Source of the DNA: Oceaniglobus indicus
GTDB taxonomy: Bacteria > Pseudomonadota > Alphaproteobacteria > Rhodobacterales > Rhodobacteraceae
Direction: 5' to 3'
Assembly (NCBI RefSeq): GCF_002751875.1
Contig: NZ_NMZM01000004.1
Span: 124,001 to 188,000, forward strand
DNA length: 64,000 nt
Both the position numbers and the translations under genes were made by a program. How positions within the stretch are numbered: position 1 is the first letter of the stretch; each line of letters starts with the position of its first letter. Below are positions 10,060-18,475 of this stretch, in pieces. The notes under the pieces were generated by a model. The model saw only the letters and a list, made by a program, of their open reading frames with translations, ran no database searches and was not told the DNA's origin.

Positions 10060-10338
10060 ATGCAGCAGGAGCGCGCCGAAACGGTCGGGTTGCAGGTCCT
10101 GGCCTGGCTGGCCGAAAACGACGAACTTCTGCCGGTTTTCCTGGGCGCCAGCGGTGTATCGCTGGCCGGCGTCAAGGATGGCATGAACGATCCGGGGTTT
10201 CTGGCGGCCGTGCTCGACTTTCTCACGCAGGATGACGATTGGGTGATCGGGTTCTGCGACTCGGCCGGTTTGCCATACGACGTGCCGATGGCGGCGCGTG
10301 CCGCCTTGCCCGGTGGCCAGCAGATGCATTGGACCTAG
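10060..10338 (+). CDS. DUF3572 family protein
   Basis: A 92-residue all-helical protein (ETVGLQVLAWLAENDELLPV and FLAAVLDFLTQDDDWVIGFC) that matches the alphaproteobacterial DUF3572 family. The function is unknown. It is divergent from the diguanylate cyclase, with 93 bases between the starts, and is followed by CIA30 76 bases downstream. In related genomes it often sits beside a response regulator of the PleD class, which fits here. Confidence 0.8.
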   Translation: MQQERAETVGLQVLAWLAENDELLPVFLGASGVSLAGVKDGMNDPGFLAAVLDFLTQDDDWVIGFCDSAGLPYDVPMAARAALPGGQQMHWT

Positions 10339-10414
10339 ACCGCGCCTGCCGCTTGCAATCCGCCATCCGGCGCTAGGTCATCCGACGAAATTGCGGATGC
10401 GGGCGGAGGTTTGA

Positions 10415-10882
10415 ATGCTGCTGGATGCGAAGTGGGAATATGTCGCCGACACCGTCATGGGCGGTGTGTCGCGGGGTCGTCTGACGGATGAACCCGTGTC
10501 AGGGCGACCCGCCCATCGTCTGACCGGCGATGTCTCGCTCGAGAACGACGGTGGGTTCGTTCAGATGGCGTTCGATCTGTGTCCGGACGGTGGCGCGTTC
10601 GACGCGTCGGCCTTCGATGGTGTCGAGATCGACGTGATCGGCAACGGCGAACACTATGACCTGCGGCTGCGCACCACGGATCTTGTGCGTCCGTGGCAAT
10701 CGTTCCGCACCGAATTCCGTGCCACCCCTGAATGGCAGAGCCTGCGTCTCCCGTTTGCCGCCTTCGCCCCCCACAAGACCGACGCCGCTTTCGATCCCGC
10801 GGCGTTGCGGCGGATCGGCATACTGGGCATCGGGCGGGTCTTTCATGCGGATGTGGCTGTGGCCGCGGCGCGGCTGATCTAG
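10415..10882 (+). CDS. CIA30 domain protein (complex I intermediate-associated protein 30 family)
   Basis: A 155-residue beta-sandwich protein. The segment WEYVADTVMGGVSRGRL opens the family; LENDGGFVQMAFDL and the central GEHYDLRLRTTDLVRPWQSF, followed by W-SLRLPFAAF, match CIA30 (NDUFAF1 in mitochondria, where it helps assemble NADH:ubiquinone oxidoreductase). The bacterial members' role is not proven. A clear GGAGG lies seven bases before the ATG. The next gene, an ABC1 kinase, starts three bases after the stop. Confidence 0.87.
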   Translation: MLLDAKWEYVADTVMGGVSRGRLTDEPVSGRPAHRLTGDVSLENDGGFVQMAFDLCPDGGAFDASAFDGVEIDVIGNGEHYDLRLRTTDLVRPWQSFRTEFRATPEWQSLRLPFAAFAPHKTDAAFDPAALRRIGILGIGRVFHADVAVAAARLI

Positions 10883-10885
10883 GGC

Positions 10886-12217
10886 ATGGCGCGGGATCAC
10901 GACGACCTGCCGGGCGGGCGCCGGGTGCCCACAGGGCGGATCGGCCGCCTTGCGCACCTTGGTTCCATGGCGTCAGGTCTGGCCGGAAACATGGCGCTGG
11001 GGCAGTTGCGCGCCCTGGGTCAGGGGCGCCGGCAGAGCGCGCGTGAGCTGTTGATGACGCCGGCCAATATCGCGCGCATCGCCGACCGGCTGGCCCGGAT
11101 GCGCGGCGCCGCGATGAAGGTGGGCCAACTGCTGTCGATGGACAGCGGCGATGTTCTACCACCCGAACTGGCCACCATCATGGCGCGGCTGCGCGAGAAT
11201 GCGGATTTCATGCCGCCGTCGCAATTGAAACAAGTGCTGGGCGGCGAATGGGGTGCGGATTGGACGGCGCGTTTCGCCCGCTTCGATGTCCGCCCCGTGG
11301 CGGCGGCCTCGATCGGGCAGGTGCACCGTGCCCGCCTGCGCGACGGCACCGATCTGGCGATCAAGGTGCAATACCCCGGTGTCGCCCGGAGCATCGACAG
11401 CGATGTGGCGAATGTCGGCGCGCTGATCCGCATGACGGGGCTGGTGCCGCGCGGCCTGGATCTTGCGCCCTACCTGGAGGCGGCGCGCCTTCAGTTGCAT
11501 GAGGAAACCGATTACCTGCGCGAAGCCCGGCAGCAGGCGCGGTATGCCGCGCTGTTGGCCGGGGATCATCGGTTCGCGGTGGCAGACGTGCGGCCGGATC
11601 TGACGACGCCGCGTATCCTGGCGATGTCATGGATGCCCGGGCGCGCGATGGATACGCTCGACGATCAGCCGCCCGACTGTCGCGACGCCATCGCCCGTGA
11701 CCTGATCGACCTGACACTGACCGAACTGTTCACCCACGGCACGGTGCAGAGCGATCCGAACTTCGCCAATTACAGATACGATCCCGAAGGCCAGCGGATC
11801 GTGCTGCTGGATTTCGGGGCGACGCGCGACATCGCGCCAGAGGTTGTCGCGCGGTATCGTGCGCTGATGTGCGCCGGGATGGCTGGCGATGGCGACAGGA
11901 TCCACACCGCCGCGGCGGCGCTGGGCCTGTTCGACAGCACCACCAGTGCGGCGCACCGCGATCTTGTCTTGCGGCTGATCGGGATGGTCTTTGCCCGCCT
12001 GCGTGATCCGGCGCCCATTGATTTCGCGACCGAGGATCTGGCGCGGCGCCTTCAGGCCGACGCCTTGCGCCTTGCCGATGAAGGGTTCGTGCCGCCGCCG
12101 CTGCCCATCGACGTGCTGTATCTGCAACGCAAATTTGGCGGCATGTTCCTGCTGGCCGCGCGGTTGCGCGCGCGCGTCGCGGTGCGTGACCTGATCGCGC
12201 GCCATCTTTCGGCGTGA
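10886..12217 (+). CDS. ABC1/AarF (UbiB) family atypical kinase
   Basis: A 443-residue ABC1 family protein. The family hallmark KxGQ is in GAAMKVGQLLSMD, the Ala-rich loop AAASIGQVH replaces the usual glycine-rich loop, and LAIKVQYPG carries the lysine. The HEETDYLREA, QSDPNFANY and LLDFGATRDI segments are also conserved. Members (UbiB, COQ8) support ubiquinone biosynthesis. It has no C-terminal membrane helices, unlike UbiB itself, and so is closer to COQ8/ADCK. It is cotranscribed with CIA30 and ends one base from the end of the convergent UbiG-like gene. Confidence 0.9.
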   Translation: MARDHDDLPGGRRVPTGRIGRLAHLGSMASGLAGNMALGQLRALGQGRRQSARELLMTPANIARIADRLARMRGAAMKVGQLLSMDSGDVLPPELATIMARLRENADFMPPSQLKQVLGGEWGADWTARFARFDVRPVAAASIGQVHRARLRDGTDLAIKVQYPGVARSIDSDVANVGALIRMTGLVPRGLDLAPYLEAARLQLHEETDYLREARQQARYAALLAGDHRFAVADVRPDLTTPRILAMSWMPGRAMDTLDDQPPDCRDAIARDLIDLTLTELFTHGTVQSDPNFANYRYDPEGQRIVLLDFGATRDIAPEVVARYRALMCAGMAGDGDRIHTAAAALGLFDSTTSAAHRDLVLRLIGMVFARLRDPAPIDFATEDLARRLQADALRLADEGFVPPPLPIDVLYLQRKFGGMFLLAARLRARVAVRDLIARHLSA

Positions 12218-12928
12218 TCAACCCGCCAGGCGCGCCGTTCCCATATAGATGATCGCGGTCGTCGGCAGACGCCCGAAGATCATGTCGCCACGCCGGTTGA
12301 TCCCGCGCGGGCCAAGGCCGGTGAAGGTGCCGGGGCTCAGGCCGGCCGCACGCAGGCTTTCGCGCAATTCGGCGGGCTTGATGAACAGGGCCGGATCGTG
12401 GGTGCCCTGGGGCAGCAGACGCAGCACGTCCTCGGCCATGGTGATCGTGGCGAAACGGGCCAGGGGGTTGCGGTTGATCGTGTCGAACAGGAACAGGCCC
12501 CCCGGCCGCAGGACGCGGGCGACCTGCCGCAGGCAGAGATCGAGATCCGCGACATGTTCGAGAACATCGACCGACACGACGGCATCGAAGGCTTGGTCGG
12601 GATAGGGCAGGTCTTCGCCGACACCGACGTGATAGGCGATCTGGCGGTCGTTGGCGGCCGCATGGGTGCGTGCGGCGGCGATGGCATCCTTCGCCGGATC
12701 GATGCCGGTGACGATGGCGCCGCGATCGTCCAGCGCTTCGGCCACGAACCCGCCGGCACAGCCCAGGTCCAGCACGTCCTTGCCGCTCCAGTGGATGTGG
12801 CGATCGAACCACTTCAGCCGGCCGGGCACCATGTTCTTCAAGGTCCGGACCCAGCGGATATCGTCCGACCACCACCGATCGGCGACGTCATCGTATATGG
12901 TCAGGTCGTTGCGGTGCGTGTTGGCCAT
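12218..12928 (-). CDS. UbiG-like SAM-dependent methyltransferase
   Basis: A 236-residue class I methyltransferase. The SAM site is DVLDLGCAGGFVAEALDDRG, with VTGIDPAKDAIAAAR, EDLPYPDQAFDAVVSVDVLEH and RVLRPGGLFLFDTINRN following in the usual order. The C-terminal region FIKPAELRESLRAAGL and the general order resemble UbiG/COQ3 (ubiquinone O-methyltransferase). However, the N-terminal 50 residues (DDVADRWWSDDIRWVRTLKN) differ from canonical UbiG, so it may act on another substrate. The Met at 12928 is chosen over a longer start without ribosome site. It converges with the ABC1 kinase gene with no gap. Confidence 0.8.
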   Translation of the reverse strand: MANTHRNDLTIYDDVADRWWSDDIRWVRTLKNMVPGRLKWFDRHIHWSGKDVLDLGCAGGFVAEALDDRGAIVTGIDPAKDAIAAARTHAAANDRQIAYHVGVGEDLPYPDQAFDAVVSVDVLEHVADLDLCLRQVARVLRPGGLFLFDTINRNPLARFATITMAEDVLRLLPQGTHDPALFIKPAELRESLRAAGLSPGTFTGLGPRGINRRGDMIFGRLPTTAIIYMGTARLAG

Positions 12929-13015
12929 GGATCCCTCGCTTGTGCAACGCAACATAAGGCACGGATCGGCGGGGGCGATGCATCACGGCATAAAATCGCG
13001 GTGCGTGCAGCCGCG

Positions 13016-14290
13016 TCAGACGATGCCGCCCCCCGCACCGCTGACCGCGGGACGTTCCTGCGCCACCCGTGCGCGATAGCCCGCGGCGCGGAACGTGGCG
13101 ACCGGGTCGATTGCGCCGCCCTGTTCCAGACGCGCCATGGCCAGGATCGGCTCGACATCGGTGCGGAACGCGCGCTTCAGACATTGCGCCGCCATCATCG
13201 CGTCGTTTTCCTGTTGAAAGCCCGCCAAGGCCGCGCGGTCCACCAACAGCGCCTGTGCATAGGCGCGGCGCACCTCGTTCGCGGATGTCATCAGCGATTC
13301 GATGGGATCGGTGACGTTGTGGCTCTGGTCCAGCATGTGGGCGGGGTCGAAGCCGGGGGTGTCTTCGGCGTCGACCAGTTCGTTGAACACCAGGAACAGG
13401 CGGAACGGGTCGATGGCGGCGGTGTCCAGATCGTCGTCGCCGTATTTCGAATCGTTGAAGTGGAACCCGCCCAGCTTGCCCGCATGGATCAGGCGGGCGA
13501 CGATCATCTCGATGTTCACGTTCGGCGCGTGATGGCCCAGATCGACCAGGCAGTGCGCTTTGTCGCCCAGCTCCTGCGCGATCATCAGGTTGGTGCCCCA
13601 GTCCTGAACCACCGTGGAATAGAACGCGGGTTCGTACATCTTGTGTTCGGAAAACAGCCGCCAATCATCGGGCAGCGCGGCATAGATCTGTTTGGCGGCG
13701 TCGAGGTAGCGTTCGAATTGCCGGGTGAAATGCACCTGACCGGGAAAGTTCGAACCGTCGCCGACCCAGACGGTCAGCGCCTTCGATCCGATGGCCCGGC
13801 CGATCTCGATGCATTCAAGGTTGTGTTCGACGGCCTGCGCGCGCGTCGCCGGATCGGTGTGACTGAGCGAGCCGAATTTATAGCTTTGCGCCTGGCCCTC
13901 GTGATCCTGAAAGGTGTTGGAATTCATCGCATCGAAGGTCAGGCCGACCTCTTGGGCCTTGGATTTCAGATCCGCCGCCGGCTGCCGGTCCCACGGGATA
14001 TGCAGCGACACCGAGGGCGTCGCGCACCCCAGCCGGTGGATCACGGCGCAATCTTCCAGCTTGTCGAAGATGTCGCGCGGCTCGCCCGGGCCGGGGAAGC
14101 GGGCAAAGCGGGTGCCGCCGGTGCCGACACCCCAGGACGGCACCGCGATGCCATAGGCGGCGACGCGGGTCTTGATGGCGTCGATGTCGATCCCGCGCCG
14201 GTCCAGATGTTCGCCGAGGGCGGCATAATCGGCGCGCAGATCTGCCTTGGCCCGCGCGTTTTCTGCTTCGATGACGGACGGCTCGATCAT
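13016..14290 (-). CDS. rhaI: L-rhamnose isomerase, RhaI type
   Basis: A 424-residue TIM-barrel isomerase that converts L-rhamnose to L-rhamnulose. The metal-binding segments are visible as WRLFSEHKMYEPAFYST, HCLVDLGHHAPNVNIE and GGFHFNDSKYGDDDLD, all as in the Pseudomonas stutzeri / rhizobial RhaI family rather than enteric RhaA. AGGAG lies before the chosen ATG. It is 10 bases behind rhaD and so is its operon partner. Confidence 0.93.
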   Translation of the reverse strand: MIEPSVIEAENARAKADLRADYAALGEHLDRRGIDIDAIKTRVAAYGIAVPSWGVGTGGTRFARFPGPGEPRDIFDKLEDCAVIHRLGCATPSVSLHIPWDRQPAADLKSKAQEVGLTFDAMNSNTFQDHEGQAQSYKFGSLSHTDPATRAQAVEHNLECIEIGRAIGSKALTVWVGDGSNFPGQVHFTRQFERYLDAAKQIYAALPDDWRLFSEHKMYEPAFYSTVVQDWGTNLMIAQELGDKAHCLVDLGHHAPNVNIEMIVARLIHAGKLGGFHFNDSKYGDDDLDTAAIDPFRLFLVFNELVDAEDTPGFDPAHMLDQSHNVTDPIESLMTSANEVRRAYAQALLVDRAALAGFQQENDAMMAAQCLKRAFRTDVEPILAMARLEQGGAIDPVATFRAAGYRARVAQERPAVSGAGGGIV

Positions 14291-14300
14291 GGCGGCTCTC

Positions 14301-16400
14301 CTATCGGGGGAACGACTGGACGTTGCCCGCATCCACGTTGATGATGTTGCCCGTGGACTTGGACGAGGCATCGGAAACCAGGAAATACGCGGCCTCGGCG
14401 ATGTCCTCGGGAAAGACCGACCGTTTCAGCAAGGACCGTTCGCGATACATCTCCTCCAGCCCCTCCTTGTCGGTCTTGTAGGTGTCGGCCCGCTGGTCCA
14501 GCCAGTCGCCCGACCAGATCTTGGATCCACGCAGCACCGCGTCGGGGTTCACCACGTTGACCCGGATGCCCGCCCCGGCCCCTTCCAGCGCCAGACAGCG
14601 GGCCAGATGGATCTCGGCCGCCTTGGCGGTGCAATAGGCGGCGGCGTTGGGCGATGCGGCCAGCCCGTTCTTCGAGGCGACGAACACGATGGCACCGCCG
14701 ATATCCTGCACGCGCATCACGCGGAAGGCCGCGCGACTGACCAGGAAATACCCGGTCGACAGGATGTCCATGTTGCGGTTCCACAGATCCAGCGTCGTGT
14801 CCTCGATCGGGGCCGAGGATGCGATCCCGGCGTTCGACACCAGGATATCGATGCCGCCGTATTCGATGGACAAGTCGCGGTAGGCGGCGGCGACGGCGCC
14901 TTCATCCGTGACGTCCATGATCACCTGGCGCACCACGTCGCGCCCGAAGGCGTCGGCAAGCCGGTCGGCGGCGGCACCCAGCGCGGGCCTGTCGATGTCG
15001 GCCAACATGACGCAGGCGCCTTCGCGCAGGTAACGTTCGGCCGTTGCCGTGCCGATTCCACCGGCGCCGCCGGTGATCAGCGCGACCCGGCCCGCCAGCG
15101 ATTTGGGCGCCGGCATGCGTTGCAGCTTGGCCTCTTCCAACAGCCAGTATTCGATGTCGAAGGCTTCCTGTTCAGGAAGACCGCGATATTGTGAAACGGC
15201 GGACGCGCCGCGCATGACGTTGATCGCGTTGACATAGAATTCCGCCGAGATCCGCGCCGTCGCCTTGTCCTTGGCGAAGGTGATCATGCCGACGCCCGGC
15301 ACCAGATAGACCACCGCGTTGGGGTCGCGCAACGGCGGGCTGTTGTCGTGTTTGCAGCGCTCGTAATAGGCGGCGTAATCCTCGCGATAGGCGGCGACCG
15401 CCGCCGGCAGGCCGTCCAGCGTGGCGTCCACGTCGGGGTTGGCGGGGTCGAAATCCACCACCAGCGGGCGGATCTTGGTGCGCAGGAAATGATCGGGGCA
15501 CGAGGTGCCAAGGGCGGCAAGGTCGGCCATGTCGCGCGCGTTCACGAACTCCAGCACCGCGTCGGAGTCGTCGAAATGGCCAACCATGTTCTGGCTGCCC
15601 GATACCATGCCGCGGATCGCCGGCATCAGGCGGGCGGCCGTCGCGCGGCGGTCATCCGGTGCCGGGCTTTGATGGACGGCGCCGCCGAACGCCGGTGTGT
15701 CGGCGGTCTTTTCGGCGAACCAATCCATCGCCGTCTGGATCACGTCCAGCGTCAGGTCGTAACAGGCGCGCGCGTCGTCGTGCCAGGTAAACAGGCCGTG
15801 GGATTCCAGAACCACGCCCTGCGCGTCGGGGTTGTCGGCACAGAATTCCTCCAGCCACAGGCCCAGTTCGTATCCCGGCCGCTTCCACGGCAGCCAGCCG
15901 ATGCGGTCGCCAAAGATCTGGGCCGTCAGGGCCCTTGAATCGCTGGCGGCCGCGATGGCGATGATCGCGTCGGGGTGCATGTGATCGACGTGTTTCTTCG
16001 GAACATAGGCGTGCAGGGGCGTGTCGATGGATGCAGCGCGCGGGTTCAGCGCAAAGGTGCAATGGGGCAGGTATCCCACCATTTCGTCCTCATGCGCGGG
16101 TCCGCGATACAACCCCTTCAGCGCGTTCAGCTTGTCCATGTAGAGGGTGGCGAAGCCGTCCATCCTGATCGACCCGACATCGCCGCCCGATCCCTTGACC
16201 CACAGCACCTCGACCGTCTCGCCGGTCAGCGGATCACGCTCGCGCACCTTGGCCGAGGTATTGCCGCCGCCATAGTTGGTGATGCGCTTGTCCGACCCCA
16301 GAAGGTTCGAGCGATACAGCAGTTTTTCCGACTCGCTCATCCGCTCTGCGCGCGCGTCATCCCATTTGTTTTCAAGCCGCGCGGGCGCCGGTTCTAGCAT
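14301..16400 (-). CDS. rhaD: bifunctional rhamnulose-1-phosphate aldolase / short-chain alcohol dehydrogenase
   Basis: A fusion protein of about 699 residues. The N-terminal part (about 1-400) is a class II aldolase/adducin domain with NYGGGNTSAKV, HVDHMHPDAIIAIAAA and ESHGLFTW, giving zinc-binding His residues; it splits rhamnulose 1-phosphate to DHAP and L-lactaldehyde. The C-terminal part (about 425-699) is an SDR domain with ALITGGAGGIGTATAE and YCTAKAAEIH (catalytic Tyr and Lys), which would oxidise or reduce lactaldehyde. I place the start at 16400, where GGGGA is well spaced; Met codons at 16406 and 16412 are alternatives. Confidence 0.94.
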   Translation of the reverse strand: MLEPAPARLENKWDDARAERMSESEKLLYRSNLLGSDKRITNYGGGNTSAKVRERDPLTGETVEVLWVKGSGGDVGSIRMDGFATLYMDKLNALKGLYRGPAHEDEMVGYLPHCTFALNPRAASIDTPLHAYVPKKHVDHMHPDAIIAIAAASDSRALTAQIFGDRIGWLPWKRPGYELGLWLEEFCADNPDAQGVVLESHGLFTWHDDARACYDLTLDVIQTAMDWFAEKTADTPAFGGAVHQSPAPDDRRATAARLMPAIRGMVSGSQNMVGHFDDSDAVLEFVNARDMADLAALGTSCPDHFLRTKIRPLVVDFDPANPDVDATLDGLPAAVAAYREDYAAYYERCKHDNSPPLRDPNAVVYLVPGVGMITFAKDKATARISAEFYVNAINVMRGASAVSQYRGLPEQEAFDIEYWLLEEAKLQRMPAPKSLAGRVALITGGAGGIGTATAERYLREGACVMLADIDRPALGAAADRLADAFGRDVVRQVIMDVTDEGAVAAAYRDLSIEYGGIDILVSNAGIASSAPIEDTTLDLWNRNMDILSTGYFLVSRAAFRVMRVQDIGGAIVFVASKNGLAASPNAAAYCTAKAAEIHLARCLALEGAGAGIRVNVVNPDAVLRGSKIWSGDWLDQRADTYKTDKEGLEEMYRERSLLKRSVFPEDIAEAAYFLVSDASSKSTGNIINVDAGNVQSFPR

Positions 16401-16472
16401 GTTCATCCCCATTCGTGCGCCCCGTCACAGGGCGTGCCGTTGCGCGGATCCTGCGTGGCGGCACCGGCTTTT

Positions 16473-16544
16473 GTCAATCACGAACAATCAACTTCGGTCT
16501 TTTGCGGTCGCAATATGATCGGCTTTGATTTTTGGTGATTGACA
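16473..16544. promoter_or_regulatory. candidate RhaR operator array between rhaD and rhaR
   Basis: Perfect inverted arms TGTCAATCAC (16473-16482) and GTGATTGACA (16535-16544) are 62 bases apart, six helical turns. Each outer hexamer is repeated inward at exactly 10 bases: CAATCA at 16476 and 16486, TGATT at 16526 and 16536. Such phased repeats in the divergent rhaD/rhaR promoter region fit a DeoR-family repressor that binds cooperatively and may loop the DNA. Confidence 0.6.
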
Positions 16545-16586
16545 GACCCCGACTCCCCTCGCATCGTGCCGGTGTCGGAGGGTCGA

Positions 16587-17387
16587 ATGCACGAACAGGA
16601 ACGCCACAGGATCATTCTCTCAGCGGTTCAGGATCGTCCCGTCATGAAGGTGGGCGAACTGTGCGAGCTTACCGGCGCATCCGAGGCGACGATCCGGCGC
16701 GACATTGCCACCCTGCACACCCAGAAACGCCTGCGCCGTGTGCGGGGCGGTGCGGAATCGCTGCACCCGACCCAGCAGACGGGGTTGGTGGGGCGGCCGT
16801 TTTCCGTCAACGAAACGATCAACATCCGCCAGAAACAGGCGATCGCGCAGGCCGCCGTCGAATTGTGCGACGACGGCGATTCGATCATCATCAATGGCGG
16901 CACGACGACGTTTCAAATGGTTCACATGCTGGTCAATCGCCGGGTCAGCGTCTTCACCAACTCGTTTCCCATGGCGCAGCATCTGCTGAAGCATTCCAAG
17001 AACACGGTCAGCCTGCCGTCGGGAACCATCTATCGCGAACAGAACATCGTGTTGTCGCCGTTCGACGGTGACGGCACCCAGCATGTGCATGCGCGCCGCA
17101 TGTTCATGGGGGCCCATGGCATCGCCCCGTTCGGTCTGATGGAAAGCGATCCCTTGCTGGTGCAGGCGGAACAGAAGCTGATCGACCAGGCCGATGATCT
17201 GGTGGTGCTGGCGGACAGTTCCAAGTTCGCCAACCGCTCGCCGCTGGTGCTGTGCGCCTTGGCGCGGATTGCCGTGCTGATCACCGACGAGGGGATACCG
17301 GACATGATGGCGGCGGCCCTTGAGGCGGCGGATGTTCGGCTGATCGTGGTGCCGGTGGGTGGCGCGCAAGTCGAGGAAGCGTCGTGA
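16587..17387 (+). CDS. rhaR: DeoR family transcriptional regulator of rhamnose genes
   Basis: A 266-residue DeoR/GlpR protein. The N-terminal helix-turn-helix (VMKVGELCELTGASEATIRR followed by DIATLHTQKRLRRVRGG) is the family signature. The C-terminal sugar-phosphate-binding domain has IINGGTTTFQMVHML and VLADSSKFANRSPL. The ATG at 16587 has GGAGGGT six bases upstream, so longer readings are unlikely. It is divergent from rhaDI and precedes rhaS by 37 bases. By analogy with rhizobia it represses both units until a rhamnose intermediate accumulates. Confidence 0.88.
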   Translation: MHEQERHRIILSAVQDRPVMKVGELCELTGASEATIRRDIATLHTQKRLRRVRGGAESLHPTQQTGLVGRPFSVNETINIRQKQAIAQAAVELCDDGDSIIINGGTTTFQMVHMLVNRRVSVFTNSFPMAQHLLKHSKNTVSLPSGTIYREQNIVLSPFDGDGTQHVHARRMFMGAHGIAPFGLMESDPLLVQAEQKLIDQADDLVVLADSSKFANRSPLVLCALARIAVLITDEGIPDMMAAALEAADVRLIVVPVGGAQVEEAS

Positions 17388-17424
17388 AAGGCGTGAAGGA
17401 CAACCATACTCCAGGGAGGAAACC

Positions 17425-18411
17425 ATGAGTATTTTCAGAACGATGATGACCGGTGTCGCGGCGGCGGCGATGTTTGCCGGGGGGGCACAGGCCGCCGACG
17501 TGCGTATCGCCATGGTGGTCAAGGCGCTGGGCAACGGGTTCTTTGAGGCGGCCGGCAAGGGCGCCGAGGAAGCCGCGGCCGAGCTGGGCGATGTCGAGAT
17601 CATCTATGTCGGCCCCACCGCCCCGACGGCCGAAGGCCAGATCGAGATGATCAATTCGCTGATCGCGCAACAGGTCGACGGCATCGTGATTTCCGCCAAC
17701 GACCAGGATGCGCTGGTGCCCGCCCTGAAGAAGGCGATGCAGCGCGGCATCAAGGTGGTGTCGTTCGATTCCGGCGTTGCCAAGGACGGCCGGAACCTGC
17801 ACCTTGCACCGTCCTCGGATGCGCTGATCGGCCAGACCATCATCAAGCTGGCGGCCGATCATCTGCCCGACGGCGGCAAGGTTGCCGTATTGTCCGGCAC
17901 CTCGACCGCGACGAACCAGAATTCGTGGATCGCCGAGATGAACAAGGTGATGGGCGATTATCCGAACATCGAGGTGGTCGCGACCGTTTACGGCGACGAC
18001 CTGTCGGACAAATCCTATCGCGAGGCGCAGGGTTTGATGCAGTCCTATCCCGATCTCGACGCGATCATCGCGCCGACGTCGGTCGGTGTCGTCGCCGCGG
18101 CCCAGGCCGTGGCGGACGCGGGCAAGATCGGCGAAATCAACGTCACCGGTCTGGGCCTGCCGTCGGAAATGGCCGGGGCCATCGATTCCGGTGCTTCCAA
18201 GTCGTTCGCGATCTGGAACCCCATCGACCTCGGGTATTCGGCCACGATGCTGGTGCATGAGCTGATCGAGGGCGCTGAAGCCGCGCCGGGCGCCGAAATC
18301 CAGATGGGGCGCATGGGCGCGATCACGCTGGACGACAACAACGAAGCGGCCATGTCCGAACCGTTCACCTATGACGCCAGCAACATCGACGAGTTCAAGT
18401 CGGTCTTCTGA
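17425..18411 (+). CDS. rhaS: rhamnose ABC transporter, periplasmic binding protein
   Basis: A 328-residue periplasmic-binding protein of the ribose/rhamnose (Peripla_BP_4) type. A signal peptide covers residues 1-23 (AAAMFAGGAQA then AD). The mature protein starts VRIAMVVKALGNGFFEAAGKG and contains IEMINSLIAQQVDGIVISAND and VVSFDSGVA, as in the sugar-binding family. GGGAGG precedes the ATG. It is the first transport gene of the operon and is followed by a strong hairpin, which probably keeps its message more abundant than that of the membrane parts. Confidence 0.92.
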   Translation: MSIFRTMMTGVAAAAMFAGGAQAADVRIAMVVKALGNGFFEAAGKGAEEAAAELGDVEIIYVGPTAPTAEGQIEMINSLIAQQVDGIVISANDQDALVPALKKAMQRGIKVVSFDSGVAKDGRNLHLAPSSDALIGQTIIKLAADHLPDGGKVAVLSGTSTATNQNSWIAEMNKVMGDYPNIEVVATVYGDDLSDKSYREAQGLMQSYPDLDAIIAPTSVGVVAAAQAVADAGKIGEINVTGLGLPSEMAGAIDSGASKSFAIWNPIDLGYSATMLVHELIEGAEAAPGAEIQMGRMGAITLDDNNEAAMSEPFTYDASNIDEFKSVF

Positions 18412-18421
18412 TCCGTCAGTC

Positions 18422-18450
18422 CCGGCGCGGCGTCCAGGATGCCGCGCCGG
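18422..18450 (+). terminator. intercistronic hairpin between rhaS and rhaT
   Basis: A perfect 10-base GC stem (CCGGCGCGGC at 18422-18431 with its complement at 18441-18450) and a 9-base loop, 10 bases after the rhaS stop and without a T-run. It is likely a 3' stabiliser or partial terminator that raises the ratio of binding protein to transporter. Confidence 0.6.
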
Positions 18451-18475
18451 ACCACCTTCGAAATGATCGGTTTTC

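Noticed and set aside
12398-14341. Long plus-strand frame across ubiG-like and rhaI genes
   Set aside because: It spans two unrelated real genes on the other strand and shows no known domain.
17425-17435. ATGAGTATTTT at the rhaS start as another GAGTATTT element
   Set aside because: It is the start of a coding region (Met-Ser-Ile-Phe) and not after a gene end. It lacks the AAGAAA part.
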